DNA from: a bacterium M00.F.Ca.ET.205.01.1.1
Lineage (GTDB): Bacteria; Pseudomonadota; Alphaproteobacteria; Rhizobiales; Rhizobiaceae
Direction of reading: 5' to 3'
DNA: 64,000 nucleotides
Assembly (NCBI GenBank): GCA_004791255.1
Contig: SRUQ01000004.1
Location: 324,031 to 388,030 of the forward strand
Position numbers and translations under genes: made by a program
The notes under the pieces: generated by a model
The model's database searches: none
Told to the model about the DNA's origin: nothing
What the model saw: the letters and a program-made list of their open reading frames with translations, nothing else
Shown: one piece after another, positions 59,269 to 64,000 of the stretch
Layout: each line of letters opens with the position of its first letter
How positions within the stretch are numbered: position 1 is the first letter of the stretch

Positions 59269-59316
59269 TTATCCGTTTGCGCATTTTTTCAGGTTGACTG
59301 TTATCCGTTTGCGCAT
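59269..59316. promoter_or_regulatory. Operator pair O-D, O-E at the early promoter
   Basis: TTATCCGTTTGCGCAT occurs at 59269-59284 and 59301-59316, exact copies 32 bases apart. They are inverted copies of the operators at 58168 and 58201. The second lies between the -35 and -10 of the early promoter and the first lies upstream of its -35, so repressor binding would block transcription. Confidence 0.8.
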
Positions 59317-59321
59317 ATTAT
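59294..59321 (+). promoter_or_regulatory. Early rightward promoter
   Basis: TTGACT at 59294-59299, 16-base spacer, TATTAT at 59316-59321. Near-consensus sigma-70 elements about 33 bases before the first early gene start. Operator O-E occupies the spacer. Confidence 0.75.
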
Positions 59322-59353
59322 CCGCCCTCGCATCAACCGAATGGAGGCGCGCC

Positions 59354-59950
59354 GTGCATCAAACCCACAGTCAATCCGAAACCGCCGCGCCGATCCCCGC
59401 ATCCCTCGCGGGCAAGCCCGGTCAGCGGTTCAGCGACGCCCGGCGCCTGCACCATCCGGAAGCCGGCAGCGGCGCGAGAAATCCCCGCGCGGTCGAACTC
59501 GCCGATGCGTTGCGCGAGATCGCCGGCTGCGGCAACGGCGCCACCGAAATGGATCTGTCGGTGCTCGGCTTCTCAGTCGGCGAGATCATCGCCCACCTGC
59601 CCGAGGCCAAGCTGATCCTGGCGGAAACGTTCGTGCGCGAGATCGCGCCGACCGGCGACCGGCTGCAGCAGATAATCGAAAAGGCGATTGCCTCGGCGGC
59701 ACACATCATGCCGAAGACCGCAGGACTGGACGAAGCCAGCGAAGACGCGGCCGGTGTCGAATGGCGGCGCTATTGCGCTGCACGCGCCGCCTTCAGGCTC
59801 GACCCCTGGTGGTCGCAATCCGAGCGCGTGCTTGTCTTGCTGAAAGGTTTCCTGCGCCGTCTTCCGCTGCTCGAGCGCGAGGCCAACCGCGTCATCTACG
59901 CTGTCGCCGCCGAACAGAAGGCGACCGTGCATCGCGGTGAACACGCATGA
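59354..59950 (+). CDS. Hypothetical early phage protein
   Basis: 198 aa from GTG at 59354 (VHQTHSQSETAAPIPASLAG), fixed by GGAGG seven to eleven bases upstream; reading from 59294 would start inside the promoter. Contains LREIAGCGNGATEMDLSVLG, AHIMPKTAGLDEASEDAAGV and a helical end. No family recognised. It overlaps the HD gene by four bases (ATGA). Confidence 0.72.
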   Translation: MHQTHSQSETAAPIPASLAGKPGQRFSDARRLHHPEAGSGARNPRAVELADALREIAGCGNGATEMDLSVLGFSVGEIIAHLPEAKLILAETFVREIAPTGDRLQQIIEKAIASAAHIMPKTAGLDEASEDAAGVEWRRYCAARAAFRLDPWWSQSERVLVLLKGFLRRLPLLEREANRVIYAVAAEQKATVHRGEHA

Positions 59951-60651
59951 ACGAGACCCGCGATCTCATGAATATGCCGGACGCCACGGCCGCAGGCCGC
60001 GAAGCGGCCGGTGCGCGGCGTGAGGCAGACAATTTCAAGCAGACCATTTCCGGCCGCGCCTTCCCGATGTCCGGCTTTTCAGCGCTCGACATCGACCTGC
60101 ATGGCGACGTCGCCGAAGGGCTGGCACGCATCTGCCGGTTTGGCGGCGGCGTGCCGGGCAATCCCTATTCGGTGGCGCAGCACTGCGTGATCGGCGCCGA
60201 TGCTGCGCTTGAGGAAACGCGTGACGCCAACATCGCGGCTTACTTCCTGCTGCACGACGCGCATGAATTCGTCTTCGGCGACATGACGACGCCGGTGGCG
60301 AAGTGGCTGGCGACCATCGCCGACGAACTCTATGGCGGCAGCGCAGGCAGCATGATCAAGACGTTGCTCGCCACTGCCAAGGGCCGGCTCGACATCGCCA
60401 TCTGGCGCGCCGCCGGCATGCCGCCGCCTGGAAAGACCTATCGCGCCGCTGTCGACGATTTCGACCTGCGCATGCTGGCGACCGAGCAGCGGCAATTGCT
60501 GATGCCGGCGCCGAAAAGCTGGGGCGCGGCGATCGATGCCGCCAGGCCGATCCAGATGCGCGGCCGGTTGACGGCATGGCCGGTGGCCAAGGCCGCCGAG
60601 CAATACCGGGACCGGCTGGCGCAGCTCTGCCCTAACGCCAGGAGGGTGTGA
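59947..60651 (+). CDS. HD-domain phosphohydrolase
   Basis: 234 aa. The HD core is SVAQHCVIGADAAL, then FLLHDAHEFVFGDMTTPVAK, with the metal residues His, His-Asp and a later Asp as in YfbR-like 5'-nucleotidases. It may trim nucleotide pools or hydrolyse a signalling nucleotide for the phage. Overlaps its neighbours by four and one bases. Confidence 0.83.
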   Translation: MNETRDLMNMPDATAAGREAAGARREADNFKQTISGRAFPMSGFSALDIDLHGDVAEGLARICRFGGGVPGNPYSVAQHCVIGADAALEETRDANIAAYFLLHDAHEFVFGDMTTPVAKWLATIADELYGGSAGSMIKTLLATAKGRLDIAIWRAAGMPPPGKTYRAAVDDFDLRMLATEQRQLLMPAPKSWGAAIDAARPIQMRGRLTAWPVAKAAEQYRDRLAQLCPNARRV

Positions 60652-60941
60652 TGGAAAGGCTTATTGACGAGATCGCCGACCTCATCGTCGAGGGCAGGAA
60701 CCGGGAAGCCTATGAAAAGCTGCGCGACTGGCACGGCGATCACATTGGGTTGTGGAGCCTGACATTCGATCAGCGTGCCCGGCACCTCGCTGCGCTCAAG
60801 GCCCCGCCCATCCAACCGCTGCCGAGTGAGGCCGAGATCGACGCACGACATGACCGCGCTGTTTCCAGCTTTGAGGCAGTCGTCAAGGCAAAGGCCGCTG
60901 CAACTGCGGCGCTTTCAAGATCAGGCAGGGTCGCGAAATGA
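60651..60941 (+). CDS. Small hypothetical early protein
   Basis: 96 aa (MERLIDEIADLIVEGRNREA; YEKLRDWHGDHIGLWSLTFD), mostly helical, with an Ala-rich tail. GGAGG lies six to ten bases before the ATG at 60651. It overlaps the clamp gene by four bases, suggesting a partner role in the replisome, without direct proof. Confidence 0.7.
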   Translation: MERLIDEIADLIVEGRNREAYEKLRDWHGDHIGLWSLTFDQRARHLAALKAPPIQPLPSEAEIDARHDRAVSSFEAVVKAKAAATAALSRSGRVAK

Positions 60942-62077
60942 TCAAATTTTCCGTTGCCGCCTTCGCCGAAGCTGCCAAGGCCATCCGCAACATTCCCGGC
61001 GGCTCGCGCAACATCGAAATATTAGACCATGCCCGCATCGAGGTCGCGAAAAAGAAGCTGACCTTGACCATGTCCGACATGGACATCGAGGCGCGCGCCA
61101 CCATCGATTGCGAGGGTGCGGCGCTGTTGTCGGCGGTACCGCGCGCGGTGCTGGAATTCTTCATCGCCCGCGACGGCGGCGGCGATGATACGGGCACGCT
61201 CGATTTCGACGCCGAGATGAAGATGGTGGTCGCCCGATGCGGCAAGGGCCGGCTGACGACGCCGGTCCTGCCGGGCGCGGATTTCTTCCTGATCGGCGCC
61301 GGCGCCCAGGACTGGTCGTTTTCGATCCGCGCCAACGAGCTGGTCGACCTGCTGCGCACCTGCGTCAACGCCATGGACGAAACCCGCCACTTCATCCAGG
61401 GCGTGCTTTTGCACATCACCGACGCAGAGCTGCGTGCCGCCGCCACCGACGGCCATCGGGTGCATGCGGTCGGCATCGACGCGCCGGAACTCACCGGCGA
61501 CTTCCGCAAGATGCGCGACGAGGATTACCGCGGCATCACCATTCCCGACCGCACCGTCAAGGAACTGATCCGCATCTTCGACGGCGACGAAAGCGAGGTG
61601 ACGATATCGGGCACCGGCGCCATCGTAACCGTCGAGGGCGAGGCGATCCGCGTCACCTCGAAGCTGATCGACGGCACATTCCCCGATTACAACAGGCTGA
61701 TGCAGGATCCCGGCGGCTTCCGCATCCGCGTTCCCGCCAAGGCGCTCGACAGCGCGATCGGCCGGCTGCTGGTGCTGCCGCGCAAGGACGGCAAGGGCAA
61801 GGCCGAAACCTCCCGACCGATCCGCATGACGCCGGTCGACGGCGGGCTGAGGCTGGAGATCAAGGGCAACGACGCCGACGCCGAAGACCTGGTCGACTGC
61901 GAGGTCGAGGGTACTGGCGAGCCGATCGTCGTCAACTACCGCTACATCAGGGACGCGCTGGCCGCCGCCGGCGGCTCCAAGATCATTTTCGCGCCCTGCG
62001 CCGAAAACCCGGTCGGCGTGCGCATGCTGCCCGACAGCGAGCGTTCGTCTTTCCTCCTCATGCAGATGCGCTACTGA
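60938..62077 (+). CDS. dnaN: DNA polymerase III beta-like sliding clamp
   Basis: 379 aa, the length of bacterial DnaN. Three clamp domains fit: [20 protein letters not shown]; middle [20 protein letters not shown] with [12 protein letters not shown]; and the third with [20 protein letters not shown]. The C-terminus reads [17 protein letters not shown], close to the MPMR-type end that binds partners. A phage-encoded clamp in place of the host one. Confidence 0.9.
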   Translation: MIKFSVAAFAEAAKAIRNIPGGSRNIEILDHARIEVAKKKLTLTMSDMDIEARATIDCEGAALLSAVPRAVLEFFIARDGGGDDTGTLDFDAEMKMVVARCGKGRLTTPVLPGADFFLIGAGAQDWSFSIRANELVDLLRTCVNAMDETRHFIQGVLLHITDAELRAAATDGHRVHAVGIDAPELTGDFRKMRDEDYRGITIPDRTVKELIRIFDGDESEVTISGTGAIVTVEGEAIRVTSKLIDGTFPDYNRLMQDPGGFRIRVPAKALDSAIGRLLVLPRKDGKGKAETSRPIRMTPVDGGLRLEIKGNDADAEDLVDCEVEGTGEPIVVNYRYIRDALAAAGGSKIIFAPCAENPVGVRMLPDSERSSFLLMQMRY

Positions 62078-62088
62078 AGGATTTTTCC

Positions 62089-62349
62089 ATGTCCGACAAT
62101 ATCACCGAAACCAGCCAGACCGTCGCCGCCGGCCAGTTGCGCGCGCTGATCGAGCGCATCGAGCGCCTGGAGGAGGAGAAGACCACGATCACCGACGATA
62201 TCGGCGAGGTCTACAAGGAAGCCGGCGGAACCGGCTTCGACGTCAAGGCCATCCGCACCATCGTCGCCATGCGCCGCAAGGATCCGGCAAAGCGCGAGGA
62301 AGAGCAGTCGATCCTCGACCTCTACATGGCTGCGCTGGGGATGGTGTGA
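62089..62349 (+). CDS. DUF2312/GapR-like nucleoid protein
   Basis: 86 aa ([57 protein letters not shown]-type end). This is the DUF2312 pattern; Caulobacter GapR, of this family, binds overtwisted DNA ahead of replication forks and helps topoisomerases. It lies directly after the phage clamp gene. Confidence 0.88.
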   Translation: MSDNITETSQTVAAGQLRALIERIERLEEEKTTITDDIGEVYKEAGGTGFDVKAIRTIVAMRRKDPAKREEEQSILDLYMAALGMV

Positions 62350-62594
62350 TGCTGACGCAAGCCGAAGTCGAGAAGGCACGAAAGATCTTCACCGAACGCG
62401 ATTCCCATCAGCGCATCCGCAATCTTGTCGCCAGCAAGGGCATCGAACTGATGGCTGGCGAAGGCAAGGAGGCCTGCGTCATCGTCATCTCGACGGCCTA
62501 CCAGCAGCAGATCATCGCCGATGTCACCGCATCGCTCGACCAGCAGATCGCCGCGGCAAATGCGGTGTTGACCGCAATGGGAGTTGAACCGTAA
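62349..62594 (+). CDS. Small hypothetical early protein
   Basis: 81 aa ([38 protein letters not shown]). Helical, soluble. It overlaps the GapR-like stop (TGATG) and the next start (TAATG). Function unknown; the tight packing suggests a DNA-metabolism role. Confidence 0.68.
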   Translation: MLTQAEVEKARKIFTERDSHQRIRNLVASKGIELMAGEGKEACVIVISTAYQQQIIADVTASLDQQIAAANAVLTAMGVEP

Positions 62595-62797
62595 TGACCC
62601 CGACAATCGCACTCGGCTGGTGGATCGCGCCGGCGCTTCTGACAATGGCCTTCCTGTCCGGCACCCTGATTCTCGGTCGGCGCGTCGCCTCGCTCAACGG
62701 CGTGGTGACCGTCGCCGGCGTATCACCGGGCATGCTCGCCTTCGCGATGGCCATGATCCTGTCGCTGATCGCCTGGTTGTTCTGGGCGCTGCTCTGA
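62594..62797 (+). CDS. Small two-helix membrane protein
   Basis: 67 aa with two membrane helices (about 8-27 and 44-66), ending AWLFWALL. Overlaps the neighbours by one base on each side. A membrane protein among replication genes is unexpected; it could anchor replication or alter the host envelope. Function unknown. Confidence 0.68.
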   Translation: MTPTIALGWWIAPALLTMAFLSGTLILGRRVASLNGVVTVAGVSPGMLAFAMAMILSLIAWLFWALL

Positions 62798-63303
62798 TGG
62801 CCGGCTCCGTCAACAAGGTCATCCTGGTCGGCAATCTCGGCGCCGATCCCGAAGTGCGCCGCTCGAACGCCGGCGATCCGATCGTCAGTTTCCGCATGGC
62901 GACGTCGGAAAGCTGGAAGGACAAGGACAGCGGCGAGCGCAAGGAACGCACCGAATGGCATTCGGTCGTCGTCTTCAACACGCAGCTGGCCGAGGTCGCG
63001 GAAAAATACCTGAAGAAGGGCATGAAGGTCTATGTCGAAGGCCAGCAGCAGACCCGCAAATGGCAGGGCCAGGACGGCATCGACCGTTACACGACCGAGA
63101 CGGTGCTGAACCGCTTTCGCGGCGAGATCCAGATGCTCGACAAGCTGCCGTCGAACCGCCCGCCCGGTGCCGAAGGCGCCGACGACTACGGCAGCCAGCG
63201 TTCGCGCGAGACGGATGAACGTCGCGCGATCGAGGAACGCACCCGCCAGGCGCAGCAACGCGGGGCGGGCTCGCGCGAACTTGACGACGAGATCCCCTTC
63301 TGA
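62797..63303 (+). CDS. ssb: Single-stranded DNA-binding protein
   Basis: 168 aa. OB-fold start MAGSVNKVILVGNLGADPEV with RKERTEWHSVVVF and YVEGQQQTRKWQG, then a Gln/Arg-rich linker, and an acidic ELDDEIPF tip that recruits partners. Coats single strands at the phage fork. Overlaps the HNH gene start by one base. Confidence 0.92.
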   Translation: MAGSVNKVILVGNLGADPEVRRSNAGDPIVSFRMATSESWKDKDSGERKERTEWHSVVVFNTQLAEVAEKYLKKGMKVYVEGQQQTRKWQGQDGIDRYTTETVLNRFRGEIQMLDKLPSNRPPGAEGADDYGSQRSRETDERRAIEERTRQAQQRGAGSRELDDEIPF

Positions 63304-63749
63304 TGACCGCGCCGCTGTCCCGTCGCGAGGCGATCCGCGCCAGGATCATGATCTGCGTCGAGATCGTCGACACAGGCTATGTCGACGCCGCAGGCCGGCC
63401 GTCGCCCTGCCATCTCTGGACCGGGCCGGATAGCGGCACCGGGCGCGGCGGCGGCTATCCCCGCATGTCGCTCGATGGCCAGACGGTTGCCGTCCACATC
63501 GTCAACTGGACCAACGAGCACGGCTTCATTCCCGGCAAGAAGCAGCTCGACCACCTCTGCCGCACCCGCCGCTGCGTGCGCGAAGACCACCTCGAAATGG
63601 TGACGCACAAGCAAAACCAGAAGCGCCGGGACAAGGCCCGGCAACCAGCGAAAGGCCCGATGAAATGCCGCGCACCAAGAAAATCGCCGAAGCCGTCGAC
63701 CAGCCGGCGCCCGTCGTCACCGCATACAAGGGCTTTCTCGACGACATGA
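63303..63749 (+). CDS. HNH endonuclease
   Basis: 148 aa. HLWTGPDSGT, then YPRMSLDGQTVAVHIVNWTN, QLDHLCRTRRCV and EDHLEMVTHKQN form an HNH nuclease of the W-T-G type with C/H metal sites. The last 30 residues are basic and overlap the next gene by 85 bases in another frame. Possibly a homing or packaging nuclease. Confidence 0.83.
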   Translation: MTAPLSRREAIRARIMICVEIVDTGYVDAAGRPSPCHLWTGPDSGTGRGGGYPRMSLDGQTVAVHIVNWTNEHGFIPGKKQLDHLCRTRRCVREDHLEMVTHKQNQKRRDKARQPAKGPMKCRAPRKSPKPSTSRRPSSPHTRAFSTT

Positions 63750-64000
63750 CCTGTCGGCCCGACGGCAAGGTCTTCCAGTTCGAGATCGGCCAGACCTACA
63801 GGCACGATGGCCCAGTGAAGGCCTGCAAGAGCGGCTTCCACGTCATATCAGGCCATCCGCTGGCGCTGTTCAGCTATTATGCGCCGGCCGGCTTGCGCGT
63901 CTGCCAGGTCGAAATCTCCGGCGCGACCGACACCGATGACGGCGGCGAAAAGACCGCCGCAGAGATCCTGACGATCGGCAAGGAAGTCGGCCTGACGCAA
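63665..64000 (+). CDS. DUF7666-like protein (partial at window edge)
   Basis: 112 codons from MPRTKKIAEAVDQPAPVVTA, open to the window end. TAYKGFLDDMTCRPDGKVFQ, then TYRHDGPVKACKSGFHVISG and FSYYAPAGLRVCQVEISGAT fit the DUF7666 pattern of phage proteins (Y-K-G, G-F-H, Y-Y-P-P). It overlaps the HNH gene by 85 bases, unusual and suggestive of a recent shift or of a shorter HNH product. Confidence 0.75.
   Translation, partial: MPRTKKIAEAVDQPAPVVTAYKGFLDDMTCRPDGKVFQFEIGQTYRHDGPVKACKSGFHVISGHPLALFSYYAPAGLRVCQVEISGATDTDDGGEKTAAEILTIGKEVGLTQ

Larger units (their letters stand above)
17919..64000. mobile_element. Temperate siphovirus-like prophage (right end outside window)
   Basis: A contiguous phage genome. 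The leftward late genes are at 18-45.6 kb, leftward replication genes at 45.8-57.6 kb, a regulator pair at 57.7-58.7 kb, and rightward early genes from 59 kb to the window edge. Lambda-type TerL, portal and joining proteins, a tape measure and a tail tube indicate a long-tailed phage. The structural genes are all open; one replication-region gene is broken by an IS. No integrase appears, so it should lie beyond 64 kb. The left limit is approximate. Confidence 0.9.

Noticed and set aside
61237-62349. 370-codon frame overlapping the clamp gene
   Set aside because: Only the last 86 codons, from 62089, form the GapR-like protein; the rest is a shadow of dnaN.
1-64000. CRISPR array, tRNA or rRNA genes
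   Set aside because: No regular spaced repeat array and no tRNA or rRNA pattern recognised by eye on either strand.

Overview
The window looks like the chromosome of a Mesorhizobium-type member of the Hyphomicrobiales (Rhizobiales). It is GC-rich and carries a rhizobial-style sugar ABC transporter, a serine-cycle gene block, a mosaic REP palindrome typical of rhizobial intergenic spaces, and a prophage whose small genes (DUF1515, DUF6441, GcrA-like, DUF2312/GapR-like) are of alphaproteobacterial type. The genus is inferred from gene content; no rRNA or tRNA gene is present to confirm it.

Host part (1 to about 17.7 kb). A sugar-uptake operon comes first: two permeases, an ATPase and a GH42 beta-galactosidase, with the binding protein presumably left of the window. 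A convergent MerR regulator and an MgtE magnesium channel follow. Next is a LuxR-type regulator with a degenerate receiver domain, then a compact serine-cycle block: serine-glyoxylate aminotransferase, malyl-CoA lyase, the two malate-CoA ligase subunits, hydroxypyruvate reductase and PEP carboxylase. Together these can interconvert serine, hydroxypyruvate and glycerate, carboxylate PEP to oxaloacetate, activate malate to malyl-CoA and cleave it to acetyl-CoA and glyoxylate. Downstream of ppc a single metallo-beta-lactamase-fold gene sits in a 1.08-kb unit with terminal inverted repeats and TA duplications.

Prophage part (about 17.9 kb to the right edge and beyond). This is a temperate siphovirus-like prophage, cut by the window edge before any integrase. 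From right to left on the minus strand the late region runs TerS, TerL, head-tail joining protein, portal, a cargo gene, a ClpP-type protease fused to the major capsid protein, a decoration protein, a 935-residue fused glycosyltransferase/methyltransferase, a small protein, an FkbM methyltransferase, head-tail connectors, tail tube, a frameshifted tail chaperone, tape measure, tail tip and fibres, endolysin, holin-like protein, overlapping spanins, and a terminator at 17.92-17.95 kb. A plus-strand two-gene moron (membrane protein plus BLIP-like secreted protein) interrupts the tail operon.

The replication region (46-57.6 kb, minus strand) has a P4-type primase/helicase, a CHC2/Toprim primase, an SF2 helicase, a DNA methyltransferase and a GcrA homologue. 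One of its genes is broken by an IS1595-type element with a clean 8-bp target duplication. A divergent pair of HTH regulators flanks copies of an operator motif, and the same motif recurs at a strong promoter in front of a rightward operon coding for an HD hydrolase, a DnaN-like clamp, a GapR-like protein, SSB, HNH and DUF7666 proteins.

The most notable items are the fused glycan enzyme in the head module, the phage copies of three alphaproteobacterial chromosome/cell-cycle factors (GcrA, GapR, DnaN) beside a DNA methyltransferase, the shared operator network, the moron, the predicted -1 frameshift, and the TIR-bounded MBL unit.
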